Below are positions 44,774 through 54,250 of a DNA stretch of 64,000 bases, piece by piece. The stretch is from Nitrobacteraceae bacterium AZCC 1564. GTDB taxonomy: Bacteria; Pseudomonadota; Alphaproteobacteria; Rhizobiales; Xanthobacteraceae. The stretch lies in contig JBAGRR010000001.1 in the NCBI GenBank assembly GCA_036924835.1, positions 2,619,001 through 2,683,000 of the forward strand. Reading direction: 5' to 3'. Each line of letters starts with the position of its first letter. Within the stretch, counting starts at the first letter, position 1. The position numbers and the translations under genes were made by a program. The notes under the pieces were generated by a model. That model searched no databases. It was given only the letters and a program-made list of their open reading frames with translations, and was not told the origin of the DNA.

Positions 44774-44920
44774 GGATGCGCTGTCATGACGGGGCACGCG
44801 TGATTTTGCAAGAGAGTGGGGCAATCAACGGCAAATATTCCACAAGCCGTTGATCTAAAGACACAATTTCTGCGCCCGGCTCGCCAGAATTTGGCAAACG
44901 GGGGCACGTTCGCCCCGCCT

Positions 44921-46372
44921 TTAGCGCAGGAATGCCCTATTCGCCGACCGCAGCGGCCGGACAACTGCAGTCTCGGGGGTCAAAGGTTCATCCGGCGACA
45001 GGTGGGTCGCCTCCAGGGCGGCGATAAATCCGGCAAACCACTGGTGGATCGTCCCGGCCCGCAGCTTGGCCATCATCGCTTCCCACCGCGACCGGCGTTC
45101 GGTAGCGGGCATCGACAGCGCCATCGCGATGGCTCGGGCCATTCCATCAATGTCACTGGGATTGACCAGTAAGGCCGTGTCGAGTTCGTTCGCCGCGCCT
45201 GCGAATTTCGACAAGACCAGAACACCCGGATCGACGGGATTCTGCGCAGCGACATATTCTTTCGCGACGAGATTCATGCCGTCGTGCAATGGCGTTACGA
45301 CGCCAACCTGCGCTGCGCGATAGAAGCCTGCAAGTACGGTCTGACTGAACCCCTTGTTGAGATAGCGGATCGGCGTCCAGTCCACCTCGCCATGGCGCCC
45401 ATTAACATCGGTCACTTGCTTCGCGAGCTCATCCTGCAAAGCGCTATAAGCCTCAATACCACCGCGCGAGGGCGTAGCAATCTGCAAGAGTGAAACCGTG
45501 CGCTTCAATGCCGGTTGCAATTCAAACAAGCGATCAAAGGCGCTAATACGATTGACCAGCCCTTTGGAATAGTCGACGCGATCGACGCCAATCGCAAGGC
45601 GCTCGCCACGCATGCTTCGCCGCAGCCGCGACACCTCGGGATGCGATGATGCTCGCTGGGCCTGGGCGGCAAATCCATCAACATCGATTCCAATTGGGAA
45701 CGTTGCGAGACGTGAAGCCCCGAATCGCGAGGTCGCGATTCCATTTTCGACGTGCAAACCAAGATCGGACCGCAGGCAAGTCACAAAATTATCGCGGTCG
45801 TTATCTGTCTGGAAGCCGATCAAATCGTAAGCCAGCATCGCCTCGATGAGCTCGCGATGATGCGGCACACATTCCATCACCGTGCGTGATGGCCATGGCG
45901 TATGAAGAAAAAATCCAATCGGACTACGGACGCCGAGATCTCTCATCTCGGCGCCGAGCGCAAGGAAATGATAATCCTGGATCCAAAAGGCAGCGTTCGG
46001 CTTGCGGAAGCGCATCAGCGCGCGGGCCATGAACGCATTAACTTCGCGATACGATTGGTAATCGTCGTGCGAAACACGAATGAGATCGGAGCGCGAATGC
46101 AGTGCAGGCCATAATGCAGAGTTAGCGAAACCCTCGTAATAGCCGCCGTAATGGGCGGCTGGCAGATCAAGCAGCGCTAACGCTCCTGCACCGAGCGATT
46201 CAATTTCGGCGAAGGAATCCTTATGAGCACCATCACGAACGTGGCCACTTGAGCCGACCCAAATCGCTCCGGATTTTTCGACTACCGGCAACAGCGCTGC
46301 TGCCAAACCGCCCGTCATGGGCTCATTTGCTTTGGCCCGCGCTACACGATTCGAAACGACAACAAGATCCAC
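44921..46372 (-). CDS. otsA: Trehalose-6-phosphate synthase
   Basis: The 483-residue product is a GT20 glycosyltransferase joining UDP-glucose and glucose-6-phosphate. It shows VVVSNRVA at the N-terminus, FWIQDYHFLALGAEMR and IGFFLHTPWPS in the acceptor site, FPIGIDVDGF, GVDRVDYSKGLVNRISAF (donor binding), and HDGMNLVAKEYVAAQ. It acts in the cytoplasm, and OtsB dephosphorylates the product to trehalose. It is downstream of otsB on the same strand, but separated by 226 AT-rich bases that contain a good candidate EcfG promoter of its own, so it may be both co-transcribed and independently stress-induced. Confidence 0.97.
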   Translation of the reverse strand: MDLVVVSNRVARAKANEPMTGGLAAALLPVVEKSGAIWVGSSGHVRDGAHKDSFAEIESLGAGALALLDLPAAHYGGYYEGFANSALWPALHSRSDLIRVSHDDYQSYREVNAFMARALMRFRKPNAAFWIQDYHFLALGAEMRDLGVRSPIGFFLHTPWPSRTVMECVPHHRELIEAMLAYDLIGFQTDNDRDNFVTCLRSDLGLHVENGIATSRFGASRLATFPIGIDVDGFAAQAQRASSHPEVSRLRRSMRGERLAIGVDRVDYSKGLVNRISAFDRLFELQPALKRTVSLLQIATPSRGGIEAYSALQDELAKQVTDVNGRHGEVDWTPIRYLNKGFSQTVLAGFYRAAQVGVVTPLHDGMNLVAKEYVAAQNPVDPGVLVLSKFAGAANELDTALLVNPSDIDGMARAIAMALSMPATERRSRWEAMMAKLRAGTIHQWFAGFIAALEATHLSPDEPLTPETAVVRPLRSANRAFLR

Positions 46373-46409
46373 AGGGGCCCCTCCCTAGTTTCGCTTATGG
46401 CAAAACTAA

Positions 46410-46434
46410 CACCTGTTCATCAATATGGTTCCTA
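46410..46434 (-). promoter_or_regulatory. Candidate EcfG (general stress sigma factor) promoter for otsA
   Basis: Minus strand GGAAC (46430-46434), 17 bases, GTT (46410-46412). EcfG-type promoters of rhizobia read GGAAC-N16/17-CGTT; here the base before GTT is T. The -10 lies about 38 bases from the otsA ATG. otsA belongs to the general stress regulon in related bacteria. Confidence 0.55.
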
Positions 46435-46598
46435 ATCACCATTCAGACGAAATGAAGTCAAAGTTGGGCATGCGGAGATATGGAACCAAGTTCCGCGTGT
46501 TCAAGCACAGTAATTTTGGGTTGACTTCTTAGTTGAGAACAGGATCGACTTGATTCCTAAAATAACAGTGTGCTGTTTTTTATATTTCTCTTATTTTT

Positions 46599-47408
46599 TT
46601 ACTCTGCAGCCAGTGCTTCGTCATCGAGAAGATGCGTCAGCCAGGCGCGAACATCTTTCGGCGCCTTGAAATGTCCGCTCACTCCGTGCGCGCGACGACC
46701 AACTGAGAACGAGATGCCGCGAAACGAAGGCATGATCGCAAAGACAGATTCATCCGTCACATCATCGCCTATAAAAATCGGCCTTCGGCCAGCGAATGGT
46801 GGATGATTCATCAATTCGCGAACCCCTGTCGCCTTCGTGAATCCGCTATGCTTGATTTCGACAACAGATTTGCCGGGAAGAACATCGATCGGAGCTTCAG
46901 GAAGATCGGCTCTGATTGCTGATACAGCTTCATAGATGGCACGCTCGAACTGCGGCGCCAATCGGTAGTGCAGTGCGATTGAATAGCCTTTGTCTTCAAG
47001 CAGAATGCCGGGACTAAGCTGCGATATAGCGATGAAACGACGCTTGAGATCGTTATCCATCGGCGGCGCATGGGTATCGACAGCCTCGTTGTCGGTCGAA
47101 AGCCGCATTTCTGCGCCATGGCCGCCGACTGCAGGGAACTGCAGTGGGGCAAAAATAACGTCGATATCGGTCAATGAACGCCCGCTGACGAGTGCGAGCG
47201 CACCGTCGAGACGCTCGTGCAACGACAGCAACGTGGGGCCGAGCTTCGGCGGGACGATAATGTCGCGCGGCGTGGGCGCGAGCTCGATCAACGTACCGTC
47301 AATGTCGAGCAACAATGCCGTTTCATCGAGATCCGGCACGATCCCGGCCGGAGCGGGCAAGATGTCCCGGTCAAGTTTCGGAGCAGCTTTAGTCATATTC
47401 TCACTCAT
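46599..47408 (-). CDS. otsB: Trehalose-6-phosphate phosphatase
   Basis: The 269-residue product is a HAD-superfamily phosphatase. The nucleophile and acid are D35 and D37 in LLLDIDGTL; later motifs are SGRSL (Ser of motif II), KSVVEIKHSG (Lys), and FIGDDVTDE (Asp pair). It hydrolyses trehalose-6-phosphate. The start (47408) lies 3 bases after the stop of the upstream MFS gene, with CAGGAG inside that gene's end, so translation is coupled. It is the middle gene of MFS-otsB-otsA. Confidence 0.96.
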   Translation of the reverse strand: MSENMTKAAPKLDRDILPAPAGIVPDLDETALLLDIDGTLIELAPTPRDIIVPPKLGPTLLSLHERLDGALALVSGRSLTDIDVIFAPLQFPAVGGHGAEMRLSTDNEAVDTHAPPMDNDLKRRFIAISQLSPGILLEDKGYSIALHYRLAPQFERAIYEAVSAIRADLPEAPIDVLPGKSVVEIKHSGFTKATGVRELMNHPPFAGRRPIFIGDDVTDESVFAIMPSFRGISFSVGRRAHGVSGHFKAPKDVRAWLTHLLDDEALAAE

Positions 47409-47411
47409 CGA

Positions 47412-48908
47412 TTACTCCTGCGCAGCCAACGGCCGCGCCACATCTTCAAGGGATTTCCGCTCGGCATTTATCCCGTAACGCCAAGCGATGACTGCTGCGG
47501 CAAGCATGAGGGCCGATCCGAGCAAATAGCCGGCAAACACACTGCCGCGCGAACCAGTATCGATCAACACGCCAAACAAGGCGGGCCCGATAACGCCACC
47601 GACACCAGTTCCGATAGCGTAGAAGAGTGCGATTGCCAACGCGCGGACCTCGAGCGGAAACGTTTCGCTTACTGTGAGATACGCCGCGCTCGCCGCTGGA
47701 GAGGCAAAGAAGAAAATGATCATCCATGCGATCGTTTGAGTCTGCGCACTGAGAACTCCGATCGAGAACAGATAGCCGGAGATCGCAAGAAGAAGCCCAG
47801 AGACACTGTAGGTCAGCGCGATCATTTTGCGCCGTCCCAGCGTGTCGAACAACGGGCCGAGAATAACGGGACCGAGGAAGTTTCCGGCGGCGAATGGCAA
47901 AATATACCAACCGACATGTTCGGATGGAATTCCGAAAAAGTCCGTCAATACCAGCGCGTAAGTAAAGAAGATGGCATTGTAGAAGAAGGCCTGCGCGGTC
48001 ATCAGCGCCAAGCCAACCAGCGCCCGGCTTCGGTAGGCGCCGAATAAGGTATTGGCGACTTCTCGCAATGGCGTGTGCATCCGCATCTTCAATTTTATCT
48101 TTGGTAGCGGAGCTTCATCTCGAGGAAGGCCATCTGGTACAACAGAACGTTCGATATCCGAAACGATCTCAATGGCACGTTCCGGCTGGCTATGGATCAT
48201 CAGCCATCGTGGGCTTTCCGGGATCCAGAACCTCATGACGAACACGATCAGACCCAACGTGGCACCAATAAAGAATGCCAACCGCCAACCATGCTCAGGA
48301 TCAATGACCCTCGGATCAAGCAACACGATGGCGCTGACTGCGCCGATTGCAGCACCAATCCAGAAGCTGCCGTTAACAATTAAATCCGTGCGGCCACGAT
48401 AGCGTGCCGGTACGAGCTCCTGAATTGTCGAATTGATAGCTGTATATTCGCCACCGATGCCCGCGCCTGTCAGAAAGCGAAAGGCTGCGAAGCTCGCGAG
48501 ATCCCATGAAAATGCAGTGGCAGCCGTTGCCGTGAGATAGACGGCGAGCGTCGTGAAGAACAACTTCTTTCGGCCGATACGGTCGGTCAACCATCCGAAG
48601 CCGATCGCGCCCAACACGGCGCCCGCGAGATAAGCGCTCGTGGCGATGCCGACGTCGGTGTTGCTGAATTGGAGGACGGGACTTTCCTTCAACGCGCCGG
48701 ACAATGCACCCGCCAGCGTCACTTCCAAGCCATCGAGAATCCAGGTGATGCCTAGCGCAGCGATCACGCGGGTATGGAAACCGCTCCACCGGAGCGAATC
48801 CAACCTCGCCGGAATATCAGTCTCGACAACGCCGGCTTTCGCCACAGCCGAAACGTCTGTAGGACGTGACTGCTGTTGGGACGCCTGGATGTTCGTCACA
48901 ACCGACAT
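47412..48908 (-). CDS. MFS transporter in the trehalose operon
   Basis: From ATG 48908 the protein is 498 residues with a long N-terminal hydrophilic stretch and 12 helices. The metabolite:H+ symporter signatures are visible: GWLTDRIGRKKLFF after helix 2, the FLTGAGIGGEYTAINSTIQELVPARYRG loop, and RRKMIAL in the second half. It probably moves a sugar or organic acid. Its coupling with otsB suggests a compatible-solute link (trehalose or a precursor), but that is inference. The further upstream start at 48989 lacks a good ribosome site. Confidence 0.88.
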   Translation of the reverse strand: MSVVTNIQASQQQSRPTDVSAVAKAGVVETDIPARLDSLRWSGFHTRVIAALGITWILDGLEVTLAGALSGALKESPVLQFSNTDVGIATSAYLAGAVLGAIGFGWLTDRIGRKKLFFTTLAVYLTATAATAFSWDLASFAAFRFLTGAGIGGEYTAINSTIQELVPARYRGRTDLIVNGSFWIGAAIGAVSAIVLLDPRVIDPEHGWRLAFFIGATLGLIVFVMRFWIPESPRWLMIHSQPERAIEIVSDIERSVVPDGLPRDEAPLPKIKLKMRMHTPLREVANTLFGAYRSRALVGLALMTAQAFFYNAIFFTYALVLTDFFGIPSEHVGWYILPFAAGNFLGPVILGPLFDTLGRRKMIALTYSVSGLLLAISGYLFSIGVLSAQTQTIAWMIIFFFASPAASAAYLTVSETFPLEVRALAIALFYAIGTGVGGVIGPALFGVLIDTGSRGSVFAGYLLGSALMLAAAVIAWRYGINAERKSLEDVARPLAAQE

Positions 48909-49218
48909 CCCCTTGTCTCTCTTTCCAGCCTCACTCTTGCCCCTTCTTGTTTCGATGAACGTCGAAGCGATTGCTGGCCGAGCATGCAAATCACAGAGCT
49001 TTCAGCCGCAAGGCGTCGAGCGCTTCCGAACGGACTATGTCAAATGGAAAAAGCCCGGATCGTTCATCCAGGTTCATTCCGCTGAAGGAGTGCGTTTGCC
49101 TCCAAATTGTCAATTCAAAACGGGGAAAAAAGTTCCACCAACCTGCAAAGGAACCTTTCGCAAGCTTGTCAATCAGACATCAAAACAGTGATGAGAACGT
49201 GACATTAAAGCCCGAAGC
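48909..49218. other. Leader of the trehalose operon, no gene seen
   Basis: No convincing coding sequence. Open frames here are short and lack family features. A stretch GGAACCTTTCGCAAGC near 49151 is not in promoter geometry for either strand. The stretch ends at hairpin locus 4. Confidence 0.4.
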
Positions 49219-49458
49219 CTAGTATTCCGAATCCGGAGTTCGCGTCATTCGTGAAGCGCGCTCCGTAGCGAACTTTGGATTCGAAAGGACTCTAGTGAAT
49301 TATGATTTGCGTGCCGCTTTTGGATTTGAAGTTCTTTATCGAGCTTGCGGCTTTACCCGGAAGAACTTCAAATCCGCGGCACTCGTGTGGTTCAGTTCAG
49401 AAATCCGCTGCAAGGACTCGCAGGAAAAATCGAGCGAACTTCTGAACCACCACACCAG
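49219..49458. repeat. CTAG-bounded hairpin locus 4 (three degenerate hairpins)
   Basis: Hairpin 49219-49295 (TCC type, mutated arms CTAGTATTCC and GGACTCTAG), spacer TGAATTATGATTT, hairpin 49309-49385 (GCCGC type, TTTTGGATTTGAAGTTC with GAACTTCAAATCCGC), and hairpin 49382-49458 (TGTGG type). As in locus 1 the last two share CTCG, and the order on the plus strand is TCC-spacer-GCCGC-TGTGG. This locus has the most mismatches and ends 33 bases from the pcaJ stop. Confidence 0.85.
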
Positions 49459-49491
49459 CACGGCTTCGGGCTTTAAATTCAATCTACGACG

Positions 49492-50169
49492 TTAGGCTGC
49501 CTCGGCCGGCGGTGTAAGATCCTTATAGTCGTTCGCAAGCCTGAGCATCGGCTCGGTCATGGTCTGAAGCTTTTCCAGCGTCATTCCTGGAATCATCTCC
49601 ACCACCGACAGCCCCGACGGTGTGACGTCGATGACCGCATAGTTGGTATAGATGCGCTTGACGACACCTGCTGCGGTCAAAGGGTAGGAGCAATTGAACT
49701 TGATGCGCGGCTTACCCTTCTTGTCGACATGCTCCATGATTACCCGGATCGCCCTGGCACCGACAGCAAGATCCATCGCGCCGCCAACACCCGGCGGAAA
49801 CTCGTCATCGTCCGTCGTCCAGTTCGCGAGGTCACCTTTTTCCGACACCTCGAACGCACCGAGCAGGCTGACATCAAGATGACCGCCGCGGATCATCAGG
49901 AACGCGTCAGCGTGGTGCACATAACAGCCGCCCGTCACCAGTGTGGTGAGGTTCTTGCCGGCATCGATCAGGTTCGGATCTTCCTGCCCGGGCTTCGGCG
50001 CACCGCCGAGACCGAGCACGCCGTTTTCACTGTGAAAGATCACTTCGCGCGTTTTCGGCACGAAGTTGGCTGCGAGTGTGGGAATGCCGATGCCGAGATT
50101 GACGAAGTTGCCCTCGTGGAGGTCCTGCGCTGCGCGCCATGCCATTTGGCGCCGGCTCAAAGGTCTCAT
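49492..50169 (-). CDS. pcaJ: 3-oxoacid CoA-transferase, beta subunit
   Basis: The 225-residue product starts at ATG 50169, which overlaps the pcaI stop (ATGA). The catalytic Glu that forms the CoA thioester lies in FHSENGVLGLG (about 47-57). GGHLDVSLLGAFEVSEKGDLANW and PLTAAGVVKRIYTNYAVIDV are typical for the family. With the alpha subunit it moves CoA from succinyl-CoA to a 3-oxo acid, as in the beta-ketoadipate pathway (PcaIJ) or ketone-body use (ScoAB). It lies 33 bases from hairpin locus 4. Confidence 0.92.
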   Translation of the reverse strand: MRPLSRRQMAWRAAQDLHEGNFVNLGIGIPTLAANFVPKTREVIFHSENGVLGLGGAPKPGQEDPNLIDAGKNLTTLVTGGCYVHHADAFLMIRGGHLDVSLLGAFEVSEKGDLANWTTDDDEFPPGVGGAMDLAVGARAIRVIMEHVDKKGKPRIKFNCSYPLTAAGVVKRIYTNYAVIDVTPSGLSVVEMIPGMTLEKLQTMTEPMLRLANDYKDLTPPAEAA

Positions 50170-50852
50170 CACTTATCTCCCGTCTGTTTTCCCGGAACCA
50201 TCACCACGCGATCCACGAAGATGCCTGGCGTCACAACCGCTTCCGGATCCAGCTCGCCCAGCTCCACGAACTCATCCACCTCCACGGCGGTCAACTCGGC
50301 AGCCATGGCGCAAACCGGATTAAAGTTTCGCGCGGACTTGTTATAGATCAGATTGCCCCAGCGATCCGCCTTTGCAGCCTTCACCACAGCTAGATCGCCC
50401 TTCAACGGCTTTTCAAAAACATGCAGCTTGCCGTCGATCATGCGCTGCTCTTTGCCTTCAGCAAGCTTGGTGCCAGCGGACACCGGCGAGAAAAAGCCAC
50501 CAAGGCCGGCCGCCGCACATCGCATCCTTTCGCTGATTGTCCCTTGGGGGACCAGCTCAAGCTCCAGGGTCTTGGCGCGGTAGGCTTTGAGGAACGCGCT
50601 GTAATCGTCCGACCGCGGGTAAGAACAGATCACCTTGCGAACCCGGCCTGAATTGATCAGCCGCGCCAGCCCCCAATCGCCGTTACCGGAGTTGTTTGCA
50701 ACGATCGTGAGATCCTTCGCTCCCTGTTCGTGCAGCGCTTCGAGCAGATTATTCGCGACACCGACGGTGCCAAATCCGGCAACGAGGACAGTTGATCCAT
50801 CTTTCACCCCGGCCACGGCATCCGCCACGGTCTTTACCCGCTTGTCGATCAC
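50169..50852 (-). CDS. pcaI: 3-oxoacid CoA-transferase, alpha subunit
   Basis: From GTG 50852 the product has 227 residues and begins MIDKRVKTVADAVAGVKDG, the normal start for the family; AAGGAG lies 11 bases upstream. A GTG four codons earlier (50864) has this AGGAG too close. The longer frame to 50957 runs into hairpin locus 5 and is rejected. Conserved parts are VLVAGFGTVGVANNLLEAL, TIVANNSGNGDWGLARLI, and AEGKEQRMIDGKLHVFEKPLKGD. It forms the heteromer with pcaJ. The sequence is closest in style to PcaI of the beta-ketoadipate pathway, though no other pca gene is here. Confidence 0.9.
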   Translation of the reverse strand: MIDKRVKTVADAVAGVKDGSTVLVAGFGTVGVANNLLEALHEQGAKDLTIVANNSGNGDWGLARLINSGRVRKVICSYPRSDDYSAFLKAYRAKTLELELVPQGTISERMRCAAAGLGGFFSPVSAGTKLAEGKEQRMIDGKLHVFEKPLKGDLAVVKAAKADRWGNLIYNKSARNFNPVCAMAAELTAVEVDEFVELGELDPEAVVTPGIFVDRVVMVPGKQTGDK

Positions 50853-50903
50853 GTCTTTGCTCACTCCTTTGGCAGCATCATGCCTTCTTAATTGGCGGCA
50901 AAC

Positions 50904-51069
50904 CTGGTGCCGCGGATTTGAGGTTCTTCCGCGTGAGCTGCAAGCTCGATGAAGCACTTCAAATCCAAAAGCGGCACTAGAATCATAAGTTTGCTAGTGT
51001 CCCCTTGATTCCGAAGTTCGTATCCGAGCAAGCCGCAAACCTGCGCGAACTTCGGGATCGGGACACTAG
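50904..51069. repeat. CTAG-bounded hairpin locus 5 (two hairpins)
   Basis: Hairpin 50904-50980 (GCCGC type): CTGGTGCCGCGGATTTGAGG with CTTCAAATCC AAAA GCGGCACTAG. Spacer AATCATAAGTTTG. Hairpin 50994-51069 (TCC type): CTAGTGTCCCCTTGATTCCG with CGGGATCGGGACACTAG. It lies in the pcaI leader, 51 bases from its start. From 51070 to the coxS start (51316) there is no gene and no clear signal besides an AGGGAGG ribosome site. Confidence 0.9.
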
Positions 51070-51315
51070 TCAAGAAGCTGCATGCGATCAAACGCTTCCC
51101 TTGCATTATGGGAATGCAGAAAGACGATTTCTTTCGCATCTGCGAGATCGACGGCATCCGGCCGGTCGCGGGCGAATCTCCAGCCGCTCGTGCCTGCGTG
51201 CATGACTGCGACACGACAGCCGCAACGAAAATCGAAGTTGCAAAGTTTTGCGGGCGGGTTGTTAATTAGAACAATTAAAAAAAATCTTCGGGTCGAAGTC
51301 CTTAGGGAGGTCCAT

Positions 51316-51801
51316 GTGTCGACAATCAAACTAACCGTCAACGGCAAGGCGGTATCCGCCGATCTTGAAGACAGAACGCTCCTTGTCCATCTGCTGCGTG
51401 ACCATCTCGGTCTTACCGGGACTCATGTCGGCTGCGACACCAGCCAATGTGGCGCGTGTGTGGTTCATATCGATGGCCGCGCCGTAAAATCCTGCACGAC
51501 GCTGGTCGGACAAGCCAACGGTACCAACGTCACGACCATCGAGGGCATCTCCCGGGGCGATGAATTGCACCCGATGCAGGCGGCATTTCGCGACAATCAC
51601 GGCCTGCAGTGCGGTTATTGCACGCCCGGCATGATCATGACCGCGATCGATATCGTTCATCGTCACGGCGATGAGCTTGATGAGGCGACGGTTCGCCAGG
51701 AGCTGGAAGGCAATATCTGCCGCTGCACTGGCTACCACAACATCGTCAAATCCGTGCTCGACGCGGCCGGCCGCATGAAGATGGCTGCAGCCGCGGAATA
51801 A
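51316..51801 (+). CDS. Molybdenum hydroxylase 2Fe-2S subunit (CoxS-like)
   Basis: The 161-residue product starts at GTG 51316, with AGGGAGG 5 bases upstream. It carries both iron-sulfur clusters: [17 protein letters not shown]...SC (about 39-60) and [10 protein letters not shown] with [10 protein letters not shown] (about 99-140). It moves electrons from the Mo centre to FAD and has no signal peptide. It leads the operon in the order small, large, medium, unlike the MSL order of true CO dehydrogenases. Confidence 0.94.
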   Translation: MSTIKLTVNGKAVSADLEDRTLLVHLLRDHLGLTGTHVGCDTSQCGACVVHIDGRAVKSCTTLVGQANGTNVTTIEGISRGDELHPMQAAFRDNHGLQCGYCTPGMIMTAIDIVHRHGDELDEATVRQELEGNICRCTGYHNIVKSVLDAAGRMKMAAAAE

Positions 51802-51878
51802 CGGCTCGGCCCACTGATAACGACATTCAAAGCCGCCACGTTTCGGTGGAACCAAACGCTCCGGCAGGGAGATCAGAC

Positions 51879-54233
51879 ATGGGAATTGAAGGTATCGGCG
51901 CACGCGTTACGCGCAAGGAAGATAAACGCTTTATCACGGGCAAAGGGCGATACACCGACGACGTTCGCCTCCACGGCATGACCTACGCAAGTTTCGTTCG
52001 CAGCCCGCATGCCCACGCCAAAATCAAGAAAATCGACGTTACTGCCGCGAACAATATGCCCGGCGTCGTTGATGTCCTGACCGGCCAGCAACTCGTCGAT
52101 GACAAGATCGGCAACCTGATTTGCGGCTGGATGATCCATTCCAAGGACGGCTCGCCGATGAAAATGGGCGCGTGGCCGGCGATGGCGCCGGAAGTCGTGC
52201 GCTTTGTCGGGCAAGCTGTCGCGGTCGTCATCGCAGAAACGCGCAATCAGGCGCGCGACGCAGCCGAAGCTGTCGACGTGACCTACGAGGAATTGCCGGC
52301 AGCCGCCGACATCAGCGCCGCAATCGCGCCCGGTGCGCCGCAGCTTCATCCTGAAGCACCCGGCAACGTAATCTTCGACTGGACAATCGGTGACGAAGCC
52401 GCCACCAACGATGCCTTCGCGAAAGCCGCGAATATTGTGGCGATGGACATCACCAACAACCGCTTGGCGCCCAACGCCATGGAACCGCGAGCGGCCGTAG
52501 CGGAATACGATACGGCGGAAGAGCACTTTACTCTTTATACGACATCGCAGAATCCGCATGTCGCGCGATTGGTGCTATCGGCGTTCTACAATATTGCGCC
52601 GGAGCACAAGCTGCGTGTGATTGCGCCCGATGTCGGTGGCGGCTTCGGCTCGAAGATCTTCATCTATCCAGAGGAAATGGTGGCGCTGTGGGCCTCCAAG
52701 CGCGTCGAACGGCCGGTGAAATGGACGTCCGACCGCACCGAGGCTTTCCTGACCGATGCACATGGCCGCGATCATCTCACGAAGGCCGAGATGGCCTTCG
52801 ACAAGGACAACAAGATCATTGGCCTGCGGGTGAAGACCTACGCCAATCTCGGCGCATACATGTCGCTGTTTTCGTCATCAGTGCCGACTTATCTCTACGC
52901 GACGCTGCTGTCGGGCCAATACAATATCCCAAACATCTATGCGGAGGTCATCAGCGTCTACACCAACACCACGCCAGTGGATGCTTATCGCGGTGCAGGC
53001 CGCCCGGAAGCGAGCTTCGTCATGGAGCGGCTGATGGAAACCGCTGCGCGGCAACTGAAGGTCGACCCGGCCGAACTGCGCCGGAAAAATTTCATCACCA
53101 GCTTCCCGCACCAAACTCCAGTGATCATGGCTTACGACACGGGCGACTTTAACGCATCACTCGATGCCGCACTAAAAGCGATCGACTATGCTGGCTTCCC
53201 CGCGCGGAAAGAAAACGCGAAAAAGGAAGGCAAGCTGCGCGGCATTGGCTTCTCGTGTTACATCGAAGCCTGTGGCATCGCTCCGTCGAAAGCCGTCGGC
53301 AGCCTCGGCGCGGGCGTCGGCCTGTGGGAATCCGCCGAAGTTCGTGTCAATCCGGTTGGTACTGTCGAAATCCTGACCGGCTCGCACAGCCACGGCCAGG
53401 GACACGAGACAACGTTTGCTCAAGTCGCCGCGGATCGTCTCGGCATTCCGCTTAACCAGGTCTCGATCGTTCACGGCGACACCGACAAAGTGCAGTTCGG
53501 CATGGGCACCTACGGATCGCGTTCCGGCGCGGTGGGCATGTCGGCGATCGTCAAAGCGATGGAGAAGATCGAGGCCAAGGCCAAGAAGATCGTCGCGCAT
53601 CAGCTCGAAGCCTCGGAAAACGACATCGTCATCGAGAACGGCGAGTTCAAGGTCACCGGCACCGACAAGTCCATTGCGTTTCCAATGGTCGCGCTCGCCG
53701 CCTACACCGCGCACAACATTCCCGAGGGCATGGAGCCGGGCCTGAAGGAAACTGCATTCTACGATCCGACCAACTTCACCTTCCCCGCAGGCGCATACAT
53801 CTGCGAAGTTGAAGTCGATCCGGGCACCGGCAAGACGGAGTTCGTGAACTTCGTCGCGGCCGATGATTTCGGCCGCCTCATCAACCCGATGATCGTTGAA
53901 GGCCAGGTGCATGGCGGTCTTGCGCAGGGCATCGGACAAGCGCTGCTTGAGCACGCCGTCTACGATAAGAGCGGCCAGCTCATGACGGCGTCGTTCATGG
54001 ACTACGCCATGCCGCGCGCAGAAGATCTACCCTCGTTCAAAGTGTCGCACACCACGACGCTTTGCCCGGGCAACCCGCTCGGCATCAAAGGCTGCGGCGA
54101 AGCCGGCGCCATCGGGTCATCCGCGGCGGTGATCAATGCCATCACCAACGCGATCGGCAACAACAGGCTTGAGATGCCTGCCAGCCCGGACCGGGTGTGG
54201 CACGCCATTCATCAACAACAGGCCGCGGAATAA
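51879..54233 (+). CDS. Molybdenum hydroxylase large subunit (CoxL-like form II)
   Basis: The 784-residue product starts at ATG 51879 with AGGGAG 7 bases upstream. It has IGARVTRKEDKRFITGKGRYTDD at the N-terminus, APDVGGGFGSKIFIYPEE (pterin loop), active-site loop DAYRGAGRPEASF, and GCGEAGAIGSSAAV with the catalytic Glu near the end. AYRGAGR rather than AYxCSFR marks it as form II, so CO is not the expected substrate; an aldehyde or aromatic heterocycle is more likely. It is the second form II large subunit in the window, and the only one here with a complete set of subunits. Confidence 0.93.
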   Translation: MGIEGIGARVTRKEDKRFITGKGRYTDDVRLHGMTYASFVRSPHAHAKIKKIDVTAANNMPGVVDVLTGQQLVDDKIGNLICGWMIHSKDGSPMKMGAWPAMAPEVVRFVGQAVAVVIAETRNQARDAAEAVDVTYEELPAAADISAAIAPGAPQLHPEAPGNVIFDWTIGDEAATNDAFAKAANIVAMDITNNRLAPNAMEPRAAVAEYDTAEEHFTLYTTSQNPHVARLVLSAFYNIAPEHKLRVIAPDVGGGFGSKIFIYPEEMVALWASKRVERPVKWTSDRTEAFLTDAHGRDHLTKAEMAFDKDNKIIGLRVKTYANLGAYMSLFSSSVPTYLYATLLSGQYNIPNIYAEVISVYTNTTPVDAYRGAGRPEASFVMERLMETAARQLKVDPAELRRKNFITSFPHQTPVIMAYDTGDFNASLDAALKAIDYAGFPARKENAKKEGKLRGIGFSCYIEACGIAPSKAVGSLGAGVGLWESAEVRVNPVGTVEILTGSHSHGQGHETTFAQVAADRLGIPLNQVSIVHGDTDKVQFGMGTYGSRSGAVGMSAIVKAMEKIEAKAKKIVAHQLEASENDIVIENGEFKVTGTDKSIAFPMVALAAYTAHNIPEGMEPGLKETAFYDPTNFTFPAGAYICEVEVDPGTGKTEFVNFVAADDFGRLINPMIVEGQVHGGLAQGIGQALLEHAVYDKSGQLMTASFMDYAMPRAEDLPSFKVSHTTTLCPGNPLGIKGCGEAGAIGSSAAVINAITNAIGNNRLEMPASPDRVWHAIHQQQAAE

Positions 54234-54250
54234 GGGGCGGGAGGAAGATC

